Source of the DNA: Caldilineaceae bacterium SB0662_bin_25
GTDB taxonomy: Bacteria > Chloroflexota > Anaerolineae > Caldilineales > Caldilineaceae
Reading direction: 5' to 3'
Length of the DNA stretch: 41,275 nucleotides
Assembly (NCBI GenBank): GCA_009840225.1
Contig: VXOE01000224.1
Span: 1-41,275 of the forward strand
Part shown: one piece after another, positions 33,666 to 41,270 of the stretch
Layout of the letters: each line of letters starts with the position of its first letter
How positions within the stretch are numbered: the stretch's first letter is position 1
Notes under the pieces: generated by a model
Told to the model about the DNA's origin: nothing
Seen by the model: the letters and a program-made list of their open reading frames with translations, nothing else
Databases searched by the model: none
Made by a program: the position numbers and the translations under genes

Positions 33666-34694
33666 TTAACCGCATAGGGCTTTGGCCGTCTCGACGACGT
33701 AGTCAGCGTCCGGGATTGTCAGGTCTTCCATCGCCGGGGAAAAGGGTACCGGTACGTTCATGGCGCCAATACGCTTTACCGGGGCATCCAGATAATAAAA
33801 TGCGCCGTCGGCGATGACTGATGCAATTTCACCTGTGACACCATACTGCTGGTATCCCTCGTCGACCACCAGTGCGCGACTGGTTTTGCGGGCGGACTGG
33901 ACGAGCGTATCGGTGTCAAGCGGGGTCGTTGTGCGGGGATCGATGAGCTCGGCACTGATGCCGATTGAATCCAGTTTTTCGACCGCTTCCAGGGCTACGT
34001 AGACCATTGAGCTGGTGGCGACGATGGTTATGTCGTCACCGGTACGCTTGACGTCAGCCTGGCCCAAAGGAAGCGTATACTCTGCTTCGGGTACGGGACC
34101 CTGCTCCTGATATAGCATTTTGTCTTCGAAGATAACGACGGGATTGTCGTCGCGGATGGCGCTTTTCATCAGTCCTTTGGCATCGTAAGGCGTTGCGGGC
34201 AGGGCTACCTTCAGACCGGGGATGTGGCTGAAGAGGGCGTGCAGGGACTGGCTGTGCTGGGCGGCAGAGCGGCGGCTGGCCCCCAGGGTCGTGCGCAGGA
34301 CCATGGGCACTGTCAGTTTGCCGCCGGACATGTAGTGGGTCTTGGCTGCCTGGTTTACCAATTGGTCCATCACCAGGGTGGTGAAGTCGCCAAACATGAT
34401 GTCGACGATGGGCCGCATACCGGTGATGGCGGCGCCGACGCCGATGCCGGCTATACCCGCCTCCGAAATTGGGGAATCGATGACGCGTTCAGGGCCGAAC
34501 TCATCCAGCAGACCGACCAGCACTTTGAAGACGGAGCCGGCGGCCGCAACGTCCTCGCCAATGACAAAGACGCTTTCATCGCGAGCCATCTCTTCGGCGA
34601 TAGCTTCACGAATGGCCTGACCGAATGTAATCTGACGTTCTCCCGGCGCGTGGATGGCCGGGCTGCGATGGGTACCGTTCTCAAGCGTAGACAT
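33666..34694 (-). CDS. 2-oxoacid dehydrogenase E1 component, beta subunit (module B)
   Basis: A 342-residue transketolase-like subunit. Catalytic/TPP Glu78 is in DSPISEAG, and AQHSQSLHALFSHIPGLKV is the typical loop of pyruvate/acetoin dehydrogenases. LIDPRTTTPLDTDTL and VVDEGYQQYG occupy the C-terminal domain. The chosen ATG (34692-34694) has GAGGTGG upstream and lies inside the E1 alpha gene, so the two frames overlap by 14 bases, suggesting translational coupling. A longer frame to 34754 exists but runs deeper into E1 alpha and adds an Arg-rich segment not typical of the family. Confidence 0.9.
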   Translation of the reverse strand: MSTLENGTHRSPAIHAPGERQITFGQAIREAIAEEMARDESVFVIGEDVAAAGSVFKVLVGLLDEFGPERVIDSPISEAGIAGIGVGAAITGMRPIVDIMFGDFTTLVMDQLVNQAAKTHYMSGGKLTVPMVLRTTLGASRRSAAQHSQSLHALFSHIPGLKVALPATPYDAKGLMKSAIRDDNPVVIFEDKMLYQEQGPVPEAEYTLPLGQADVKRTGDDITIVATSSMVYVALEAVEKLDSIGISAELIDPRTTTPLDTDTLVQSARKTSRALVVDEGYQQYGVTGEIASVIADGAFYYLDAPVKRIGAMNVPVPFSPAMEDLTIPDADYVVETAKALCG

Positions 34695-35673
34695 GATTGT
34701 CCACCTCGCTTTCACTGGGGAATGACGCCTCTTCGGCGAAAGCAACCGCGTCATCTACGGCTGTCTTTACTTCCTGGCGGATTCGCTCCAGGACATGCTC
34801 TTCCGCCTGCTTACTTTTCAACAGCCAGTCCTCGAGAAGCGTCAAGGGGTCGCGCTTGGCCCATTCGGCTTCCTCTTCGCGAGTGCGGTATGGGCGGTCG
34901 ATATCGCCGACATGATGCCCGCGGAATCGATAGGTGTTGCAGACGAGGAAGGCCGGACCGCCGCCTTTGCGCGCACGATCGATGACGAGGCGGGCAGTGG
35001 CATGTACGGCGCGGATGTCCTGGCCGTCGATGGCCTGCGCATGGACACCGAAACCTGTGGCGCGACCGACCATGGAGCCGGCGGCGGCCTTGGAGTTGTG
35101 CGTATACTCGCCATACTGATTGTTTTCGCAGACGTAGATTACGGGCAACTTCCAGAGCTGGGCCATATTCATCGACTCGTACAAGAGTCCCTGACCCAAA
35201 GCACCGTCGCCAAAGAAACAGACTGAAACCTGATCGGTTCCGCGCAGTTTAATGGACATGCCGGCGCCGGTGGCGATGCCTGCGCTGCCGCCGACGATGC
35301 CATTGGCGCCCAGGTTGCCTGTCTCCTGATCGGCGATGTGCATGGAGCCGCCTTTACCGCGGCAGTAGCCGGCTTCCTTGCCCAAGAGTTCGGCGAACAT
35401 TTTGTCCAGCGCGGCGCCCTTGGCGAGGCAGTGGCCGTGGCCGCGGTGGGTGCTGGTGATGTAGTCGTCCTGGCGCAGGGCTTCGCAGACACCGACGGCG
35501 ATCGCTTCCTCGCCGATGTATAGGTGGGTGATGCCCGGCATGCGGGCGCTGGTGTAGAGGTCGTTGGCCGTTTCCTCGAAGGTGCGAATCTTGACCATCT
35601 GCTCATAGGCCTGGAGCCAGTGTTCGGCGTCCAGATCAGGTAGGCTCGGATTGGTATCGTTCGTTTCGCTCAT
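34681..35673 (-). CDS. 2-oxoacid dehydrogenase E1 component, alpha subunit (module B)
   Basis: A 330-residue alpha subunit, close to the acetoin/pyruvate dehydrogenase type. STHRGHGHCLAKG (74-86), GKGGSMH and the TPP motif from GDG (155-157) to ENN (183-185) are complete. The phosphorylation-loop-like YRFRGHHVGD is canonical, unlike module A. It forms a heterotetramer with the beta subunit. The gene begins 28 bases after the SDR stop on the same strand, and GGGGTGA precedes the ATG. Confidence 0.91.
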   Translation of the reverse strand: MSETNDTNPSLPDLDAEHWLQAYEQMVKIRTFEETANDLYTSARMPGITHLYIGEEAIAVGVCEALRQDDYITSTHRGHGHCLAKGAALDKMFAELLGKEAGYCRGKGGSMHIADQETGNLGANGIVGGSAGIATGAGMSIKLRGTDQVSVCFFGDGALGQGLLYESMNMAQLWKLPVIYVCENNQYGEYTHNSKAAAGSMVGRATGFGVHAQAIDGQDIRAVHATARLVIDRARKGGGPAFLVCNTYRFRGHHVGDIDRPYRTREEEAEWAKRDPLTLLEDWLLKSKQAEEHVLERIRQEVKTAVDDAVAFAEEASFPSESEVDNHVYA

Positions 35674-35701
35674 AGCGTCACCCCATGGTTAAACCGGATT
35701 C

Positions 35702-36508
35702 TTACCAGTGCATGACCCAGCCACTGTCAACATTTATGGCCTGGCCGGTGATGTTGCGGGCATGTTCCGAAGCCAGAAAGACTACGGTGGAGGCGATTTC
35801 CTCCTGGGAGACCAGACGGCCCAGTACTGCGAGGCGGCCGATCTTCTCGGTACACCATTCTTCGTAGGTTGGTCTCTCGTCCTCCGGCATGTCGGCGATG
35901 GAAAACTTGTGGATGCGCCTTTGGAGGGGCGTGTCGACCATGCCGGGACAGATTGCGTTGGCACGTATATTGTAGGGGGCAAAATCCTTGGCGGCAATTT
36001 GCATGAAGCTGAGCACTGCGGCCTTGGAGACGCTGTAAGGGGGATCGGTCTGGGAGCCGATCTGGCCGGCAACCGAGGAGAAGAAGAGGAAGGTGCCCTG
36101 GCGCCGGGCGATCATCGGCTCGTAGAAGGCGTGGGCGGTGTTGACGGCGCCGAGGACGTTGACTTCGTGGACGCGGGGCCAGTCGGAGGGCTCGAGGTTC
36201 CAGAAGGGGAAGCCGCCTTTGCCCGAATCGATGCCGACTGTGAAGACAACGTGGCGTACGGGTCCGAGCTCGTTTTCGACGCGGGTCGCGGCCTCTTGCA
36301 AGGCGGCAAAGTCTGTGACGTCGACCTGCGCGGAAAATGTTTCGACGCCGTGGGAGGCGGCTTCCTGGGCCACATCAGTCACGACCGGGTCGCGATCGAG
36401 CAGTGCCACGGCGGCGCCTTCGGCTGCGAAGGTTTTGGCGATCATGCGGCCCATTCCGTTTGCGCCGCCGACTACGACGGCGGTCTGTCCTGCGAGTTCC
36501 AAATTCAT
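35702..36508 (-). CDS. SDR-family oxidoreductase, module B
   Basis: A 268-residue classical SDR. GGANGMG (14-20) binds the nucleotide and Asp38 suggests NAD. The tetrad is complete: Asn117, Ser144/145 (FFSSVAG), Tyr158 and Lys162 (YSVSK). The usual NNAG is replaced by TVGI. The end ITGQAINVDSGWVMHW is typical of 3-oxoacyl-ACP-reductase-like sugar and alcohol dehydrogenases. It oxidises a secondary alcohol of unknown substrate. ATG 36508 is preferred over the 36544 start because AGAGGAAGG stands just before it. The longer start would also overlap the decayed DUF5615 frame. Its module A counterpart lacks the catalytic Lys. Confidence 0.88.
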   Translation of the reverse strand: MNLELAGQTAVVVGGANGMGRMIAKTFAAEGAAVALLDRDPVVTDVAQEAASHGVETFSAQVDVTDFAALQEAATRVENELGPVRHVVFTVGIDSGKGGFPFWNLEPSDWPRVHEVNVLGAVNTAHAFYEPMIARRQGTFLFFSSVAGQIGSQTDPPYSVSKAAVLSFMQIAAKDFAPYNIRANAICPGMVDTPLQRRIHKFSIADMPEDERPTYEEWCTEKIGRLAVLGRLVSQEEIASTVVFLASEHARNITGQAINVDSGWVMHW

Positions 36509-36524
36509 TGCCTTCCTCTGCTGT

Positions 36525-36632
36525 TCAGAAAGTGCTTCGGGCACCCGGTTCCAGAGTAGTTAATACGCCAACTTTTCTCTGGCGGAGCCATTTCACAACG
36601 GCCTCGGAAACGTGTTCTTCGGGATAGAATTC
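36525..36632 (-). pseudogene. Truncated remnant of a DUF5615 (PIN-like) toxin
   Basis: Overlapping the DUF433 stop in another frame, the minus strand encodes EFYPEEHVSEAVVKWLRQRK and then VGVLTTLEPGARS before a stop. This resembles the first 35 residues of DUF5615 proteins (FYxDEHVxxAVxxxLRxRGVDVLTxxEAG). There is no start codon at the expected place and the rest of the domain (normally about 110-120 residues) is missing; the SDR gene begins right after. DUF5615 proteins are the usual partners of DUF433. Confidence 0.6.
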
Positions 36633-36954
36633 AGTCTTCTCCGTTCTGCGCCTGGAGTTGAAGTTTTTCCAGCAGCTTCGAAGGGGTTCGCCGGCGAAGT
36701 TCTTCGACGAATGCCTCGTTTTCCTCCATCGACCGGTCGATCTCAGCTCGATGGTCGAAATAAAATGCCAGTGCCGCGTACACGTCAGACAGCGACAGTT
36801 CGTATTCGGCAGCAATTTCGTCGGCGCACTTGCCCATGCGCTCGTGCCAGATAACGATGTTTTCCACTGTTATCCGGTGTCCGGCGATACGGGGTTTGCC
36901 ACCTACTATTCCAGGGGTAATCTCGATATGTTGGTCCAGAGATTTGATAGCCAT
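36631..36954 (-). CDS. DUF433-domain antitoxin-like protein
   Basis: A 107-residue protein. HIEITPGIVGGKPRIAGHRI, VENIVIWHERMGKCADEIA and YELSLSDVYAALAFYFDHRAEID are the conserved DUF433 pattern, a small winged-helix-like domain that typically forms type II toxin-antitoxin pairs with DUF5615. A charged C-terminal tail (RRTPSKLLEKL) follows. The ATG at 36954 is used; a TTG 15 bases upstream is an alternative. It interrupts the module B order between the hydroxyacid dehydrogenase and the SDR, probably a later insertion. Its toxin has decayed, so it may now be a free-standing DNA-binding protein or simply on its way out. Confidence 0.8.
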   Translation of the reverse strand: MAIKSLDQHIEITPGIVGGKPRIAGHRITVENIVIWHERMGKCADEIAAEYELSLSDVYAALAFYFDHRAEIDRSMEENEAFVEELRRRTPSKLLEKLQLQAQNGED

Positions 36955-37075
36955 AGGTGTTCCCGACAACGTCTACTTAGCTGGATTGGCTGTCGTGAAA
37001 TACGTTCATACTTGAAGCACTATAGATATGGTGAATCATACTCATTGCACTGCACGCTGGATTCAAAGGTCAAGT

Positions 37076-38137
37076 CTATGGATCCGCCCCGGTGCGGTTC
37101 GCTTGCACGCGCGGGGTCAGGTCGAACTGGGTCTCATGGCCGTGGAAGAACCGATGCAGTTCATCTACCATGAGTGAAAAGAATCCGTGCTGCCCTGCCG
37201 GGCCTCCGAAGGCGCCGATGTGGGGGCTGAGGAAGACGTTGGGCAGCTGGAGGATTTCGCTGTCGGGCGGCACCGGTTCGGGGTTGAAGACGTCGAGGCC
37301 GGCGACGATATCGCCCTGTTTGAGCCTTTCGATGAGTGCGTCCGGGTCGGTCACTTTGCCGCGGGAGACGCTGACGAAGACGGTGCCTGGGCGCAGGCGG
37401 GCCAACTCTGCTTCGCCAAGCATCCCTTCGGTGGCGGGCGTGTGGGGTACCAAGCAGACGACAACATCGCAGGAGAGGACGTGTTCCAGACTCGTCTGCA
37501 GAAAGCCCAGGGCCTCGGGCAGCTCCCGCGGCAGGTAGGGATCGTGGACCCAGATTTCGGTTTCGAAGGCGCGCAGGAATTTCATGAGGCGCCGGCCCAT
37601 GTGTCCGCAACCGATCAGGCCGACCCTTCGGCCCCACAGGAGACCCTGCATTCCCTCCATCAAGGTACGGTCGAACCTGGTCTGGCCGGCGATCATGCGG
37701 CGAAAATGTGCGGCGCCGTTTTTGAGGCTGATGAGAATCAGGGCCAGCGCCCATTCGGAGACCGGGTAGGAGGAGTGGTTTGTGGTGTCAACTGTGCGGA
37801 TGCCGCGCGCCCAGGCGGCGTCGAGGTCGATGCGGCTGGCGAAGCGATCACCCTCCATTTCGCCGATGATTTTGAGGGTGGGGGCGGCGTCAAGCATGTC
37901 GGCCGTCACCGTCGGCGCGCCCAGACAGACGACAAGGGCGTCATTGCCCGGCAGGGCTTTCGAGAATTCGAGTGCGGCTTGCGGGTCGGTGTTGGTGTCG
38001 TAGATGCCGCCGCCTTCGCAGGAGAACCAGTCCCAGTCGGCAAAGGCTTCCAGGCGGGTCAGGTCCTGCGGATCGACATGGTTGTAACGAATGTCTTCGT
38101 TGAAGGCCAAGAGTACTCTGGGTCGGTTTTGGGACAT
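37076..38137 (-). CDS. D-2-hydroxyacid dehydrogenase, module B
   Basis: A 353-residue NAD-dependent enzyme. GCGHMG (176-181) is the nucleotide motif with Asp199 (VHDPY) for the ribose. Arg259 (SVSRGKV), Glu287 (NPEPVP) and His306 (SPHIGAF) are the catalytic residues. The N-terminal half includes SSYPVSEWALALILISLKN. It interconverts a D-2-hydroxy acid and 2-keto acid. It is clearly diverged from the 2178 enzyme (different catalytic-loop wording and an ending with HIGAFGGPAG) while occupying the same module position. It is separated from the SDR by the DUF433 insertion. It follows the isomerase gene by only 24 bases. Confidence 0.88.
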   Translation of the reverse strand: MSQNRPRVLLAFNEDIRYNHVDPQDLTRLEAFADWDWFSCEGGGIYDTNTDPQAALEFSKALPGNDALVVCLGAPTVTADMLDAAPTLKIIGEMEGDRFASRIDLDAAWARGIRTVDTTNHSSYPVSEWALALILISLKNGAAHFRRMIAGQTRFDRTLMEGMQGLLWGRRVGLIGCGHMGRRLMKFLRAFETEIWVHDPYLPRELPEALGFLQTSLEHVLSCDVVVCLVPHTPATEGMLGEAELARLRPGTVFVSVSRGKVTDPDALIERLKQGDIVAGLDVFNPEPVPPDSEILQLPNVFLSPHIGAFGGPAGQHGFFSLMVDELHRFFHGHETQFDLTPRVQANRTGADP

Positions 38138-38161
38138 AGGCGTTATTTCAGATTATAGGCT

Positions 38162-38980
38162 TCAGGTCAGCCAAAGTTCTCTGACTGTTGGGATTGCACG
38201 TCGGAAACCTTCTTCGCCGGTCTTGCTGGCCTCTTCGACAGAGATCCAGCCGTCGAAACCTGCATTGCGGAAGCGTTCGAAGAGGGCATTCAGGGGCGTA
38301 ACGCCGGTCCCTATGAGAACCGGCTCGAACGAACCTGCCTGCCTGATGTCGCTGACGTGGACTGCGGCGACGCGCGGCAGGACGGCATCCAGCACGGTCA
38401 GCGGGTCGTCGTTGACCGCCAGCAGATTGGCGGTGTCAAAAAGGAGCTGCAACCCGCTGTCAGCGGTCCTGTCGCAGATTTCGAGAAAGACAGAGGCTGT
38501 CTGGGAGAAATCGAAATAGGTCCAGACATAGCCGATGGCATGGTTCTCATAGGCGAGCGTAACGTCTGCGGCTTTTGCTTCGTCGACCCATTCCGACAGG
38601 CCCTCTGCTGCCCAGGAAACACCGTCCTGGCGGTTGACGCCGGGGTGGTTCTGTCCGGCGGTTACGCGCAGGAAGCTGACACCCAGCTGTGCTGCGGCGT
38701 CGATGTAGCTGCGGAGCTCCTGGCGGTGCTGCAACCTCACGGCCGGATCCGGGTGGGTGAAGTCGGTATAGGTTACCATGCCTGCAATGATTACGCCTGC
38801 GTCCTGCGCCTGCCTGCGCAGTCCGTTCAGATACGGGCTTTGCAGAGAGTCCAGGTGGGCCACACTGATGTCGGCCCCGTCCAGACCGATGTCGGCGGCC
38901 AAGCGGAACCAGTCGGCCAGTGTGCGATCGCCGCGGCTGATTTCGGGGTAGAGGGAGGCGGGGAGGCAGGAAAACGGCAT
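38162..38980 (-). CDS. Sugar phosphate isomerase/epimerase-like TIM barrel (xylose isomerase-like)
   Basis: A 272-residue AP-endonuclease-2/xylose-isomerase-like barrel. Metal-binding residues typical of the family are all visible: Glu in LAYENHAIG, Asp in LLFDTANLL, His in AAVHVSD and Glu in WISVEEASK. Members isomerise or epimerise keto sugars, or act as 2-keto-myo-inositol dehydratases. The ATG at 38980 starts four bases after the beta-propeller stop; a GTG-started longer frame (39013) would overlap that gene. The tight spacing indicates co-transcription with the neighbours on both sides. The substrate is unknown. Confidence 0.85.
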   Translation of the reverse strand: MPFSCLPASLYPEISRGDRTLADWFRLAADIGLDGADISVAHLDSLQSPYLNGLRRQAQDAGVIIAGMVTYTDFTHPDPAVRLQHRQELRSYIDAAAQLGVSFLRVTAGQNHPGVNRQDGVSWAAEGLSEWVDEAKAADVTLAYENHAIGYVWTYFDFSQTASVFLEICDRTADSGLQLLFDTANLLAVNDDPLTVLDAVLPRVAAVHVSDIRQAGSFEPVLIGTGVTPLNALFERFRNAGFDGWISVEEASKTGEEGFRRAIPTVRELWLT

Positions 38981-38984
38981 TGCG

Positions 38985-39692
38985 CTATGACTCGGAGATG
39001 GCGACGACCGCACCCGAAGATGCGTCGCAGTAGATGAAGCGGCTGTCGGGATCGGCGCTGAGCCCGTGCGGCTCCGGTTCGGTGTCGGGCACGGTGATGC
39101 GGTCCAGTTCGGAGCCGTCGTCCAGGCTGAGTTTGACGATGACGCGGTGGCCGGTATGGACGACCCAGAGGCCGTCCTCCTCGCGGACTACGCCGTGGGC
39201 GCGCGTGTAAGGCAGGGGGATAATGTGCTGGACGGTCCAGTCGCTGATACGCATCTTGGTAAGAGTCTGGTCTTTCAGCGTCGTCAGCCAGAGGTGGCCG
39301 GGTTCGTGGTGGTCATATTCGATGCCATGGGTGCCGCCGCCGTTGGGCAGGGGATGGCGGGAAATCGTCTTACCGGTCTCGGGGTCGACGCGCAGCACCT
39401 CGCCGGCCGACTTGCCGGCGTCATGCGCCCGTTTGGGCCGCCACTTGTCGGCAGAGCCGTTGGCTGCCAGCCAAAGGCTGTCTTCGCCCCAGGCCATTCC
39501 GCTGGTGTTGGATGAGTCGCTGGGGATTTCATGAATCATCATGGGCACGCCGTAGTAGTCCAACTCGCCGTTGCGCTCGACCAGCATCACGCGGTCGGTG
39601 ATCTGATCGACAATCCAGAGACCGTCAGATGTCATCTGGAGGCCATTGGGGACTGCGTAGGGAGATCGGAACAGCTTCTTGTATTTCTGCAT
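38985..39692 (-). CDS. Small beta-propeller protein (Vgb/SMP-30-like), possible lactonase
   Basis: A 235-residue soluble protein made of short repeats that each end in a pattern like GLWIVD: DGLWIVDQITDRVMLV, SLWLAANGSADKW, HLWLTTLKDQTLTKM, GLWVVHTGHRVIVKL and FIYCDASSGAVVAI. No signal peptide is seen. Such small propellers include virginiamycin-B-lyase-like proteins and gluconolactonase-like enzymes; the conserved metal ligands of SMP-30 lactonases cannot be assigned with certainty. In this operon a sugar lactonase would fit between a sugar dehydrogenase and a dehydratase, but that is inference. AAGGGTGA precedes the ATG. Confidence 0.75.
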   Translation of the reverse strand: MQKYKKLFRSPYAVPNGLQMTSDGLWIVDQITDRVMLVERNGELDYYGVPMMIHEIPSDSSNTSGMAWGEDSLWLAANGSADKWRPKRAHDAGKSAGEVLRVDPETGKTISRHPLPNGGGTHGIEYDHHEPGHLWLTTLKDQTLTKMRISDWTVQHIIPLPYTRAHGVVREEDGLWVVHTGHRVIVKLSLDDGSELDRITVPDTEPEPHGLSADPDSRFIYCDASSGAVVAISES

Positions 39693-39749
39693 GGTTCACC
39701 CTTCAGGAATGTGTGAAGAAGCGGCCGCGCGGGGGCGGGCGGTGATCGG

Positions 39750-40799
39750 TTACTGTAGTCCTTCCGGAGGGGAGACGCCGACTGCGTTTCCACTTTCGAC
39801 AATGCGCGCCCAGGTGCTCTCCTCGATTGGAATTCCGTTTTCCAGGCGTAGTTGGCGCCGTTCCTCTTCGATTTCACCGGGGTAGTAGATCCTCTTCACG
39901 CCCGGCAACTTGGGCGAGGACCAGACCCATTCAACCAGCTTTTGCACTTCCCGTTTGTATTCGTCGGGGTCGATGAAGCTCTCGATTTTGATGGCGAGCG
40001 CGAGCCAGCCGGATGCGCCGCGGGTAGGGGGGTCGGCGCTGCATCCGGCCCAGGAGAGGCCGCCGGCGATGGCATCGACCATCATGCCCAGTCCGTAGCC
40101 CTTGTGTCCGACTGAGCCTCCCAGCGGGAGCATGGCGGCATCACGGGCCATAAACTCATTCGGGTCCAACACTGCGTTGCCTTCGGAGTCAATCAGCCAG
40201 TCGTCCGGTACAGGCAGGCCTCGCGCCCTTTGCAGATCCACCTTGCCTCCGGCCACCATGCTCGTGGTCATGTCCAGCATCAGGGGCGCTCCGCCGGCGC
40301 GGGGGGCGCTGAAGGCGAGCGGGTTGGGCGGCAGCCGGCGGCCGGTGCCGCCGAAGGGCGCGGTGAAGGGGCCACCGCCGTTGAGGAGGAGCAGGCCGAT
40401 GCAGTCCTGTTCGGCGGCAATGGGTGGAAAGGCCCCCAGGCGGCCGATGTGGGTGGACTGGTGGACGGCGACGGCGCCGAATGTGTGCTGCTTGGCGCGG
40501 TCCACGGCCATTTCCATGGCCATTTTCGCCAGGACGATGCCCTGCATGCGCTGCGCGTCAATGACGACCGATGCGGGAGATTCGCGCACGATTTTGAGGG
40601 GGCCGACCGGCTTCATGGTGCCCTCGCGCACTGCGGTTATGTAGCCGGGCAGGCGGATGACGCCGTGGGAGTCATGTCCGACGAGATTGGAGTCGACGAG
40701 GTGGTTGGTAACGTCCTGTCCCTGGTCGGCGGGAAAGCCGGCTGCGGCGAAGATGGCGGCGCCGTATTCTCTCAGGCTGTCGTGGGAAATGGTTGGCAT
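39750..40799 (-). CDS. Ldh-family (malate/L-lactate/ureidoglycolate dehydrogenase-type) oxidoreductase
   Basis: A 349-residue NAD(P)H-dependent enzyme of the non-Rossmann COG2055 family. The conserved VGHDSHGVIRLPGY block (40-53, catalytic-region Ser44-His45), THIGRLGAF, LMLDMTTSMVAGGKV and GHKGYGLGMMVD are present. Known members reduce 2-keto acids, 2,3-diketo-L-gulonate, ureidoglycolate or 3-sulfopyruvate; the sequence does not choose among them. It is the first gene of the minus-strand catabolic run and has a good promoter upstream at 40933-40961. CAGGAACC precedes the ATG. Confidence 0.88.
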   Translation of the reverse strand: MPTISHDSLREYGAAIFAAAGFPADQGQDVTNHLVDSNLVGHDSHGVIRLPGYITAVREGTMKPVGPLKIVRESPASVVIDAQRMQGIVLAKMAMEMAVDRAKQHTFGAVAVHQSTHIGRLGAFPPIAAEQDCIGLLLLNGGGPFTAPFGGTGRRLPPNPLAFSAPRAGGAPLMLDMTTSMVAGGKVDLQRARGLPVPDDWLIDSEGNAVLDPNEFMARDAAMLPLGGSVGHKGYGLGMMVDAIAGGLSWAGCSADPPTRGASGWLALAIKIESFIDPDEYKREVQKLVEWVWSSPKLPGVKRIYYPGEIEEERRQLRLENGIPIEESTWARIVESGNAVGVSPPEGLQ

Positions 40800-40932
40800 T
40801 GGCGCAGGTTCCTGTGCTGGCTGTATTGGCTAGGGTATATGGGAAGGATATGCGTCGCGGCGGCCCATGGCGCCTGCATTGCCGGGCGTGTGTTCCTGGA
40901 GAAGCCGGCTGGACTGGTAGGTTTCGTGAAAA

Positions 40933-40961
40933 AGTATACCCTGCGCAGTAGAAAGATTCAA
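40933..40961 (-). promoter_or_regulatory. Sigma-70-like promoter for the minus-strand catabolic operon
   Basis: On the minus strand, TTGAAT (40956-40961, 4/6) and TATACT (40933-40938, 5/6) are separated by 17 bases. Transcription would start near 40926, giving a leader of about 125 bases before the Ldh-family ATG at 40799. Confidence 0.5.
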
Positions 40962-41234
40962 GCGGCAACGACTCGCGGCAGTCCAGTTCAGATTCGTCTT
41001 CACAGTGGTCCTCAAATGGGTTGCGGGCAGTTCTGGCAGAAGCACAGAATGCCTTCGTCATTATACCATCTTGTGGTAATCACCTGTTTCTGTAAGTGTG
41101 TGTTGAGCAGGGCATACGCATCCCATCGGGAGGGAGCCTTTAGGAGATAGTCAGTTTTCCGTGCGGTGCAAGACTGCCAGGCCGTTTCGCGGATGGACGA
41201 GCGTTCACGAGTGTTGGGTAGATTGTCTGAATCA

Positions 41235-41270
41235 GGATTTGCTGGATTTTTTGGATTTTCGGGATGCGGC
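41235..41270 (+). repeat. Nine-base periodic repeat, GGATTTNNN type
   Basis: GGATTTGCT, GGATTTTTT, GGATTTTCG and GGATGCGGC follow one another with exact 9-base spacing (starts 41235, 41244, 41253, 41262), preceded by TCTGAATCA. I recall similar AT-rich GGATTT arrays as recurrent non-coding elements in environmental bacterial genomes. The element may continue beyond the window. Confidence 0.6.

Noticed and set aside
35708-36559. A 283-codon plus-strand frame
   Set aside because: Antisense to the module B SDR, which has a full catalytic tetrad.
37187-38158. A 323-codon plus-strand frame
   Set aside because: Antisense to the module B hydroxyacid dehydrogenase; Gly/Asp-rich shadow composition.
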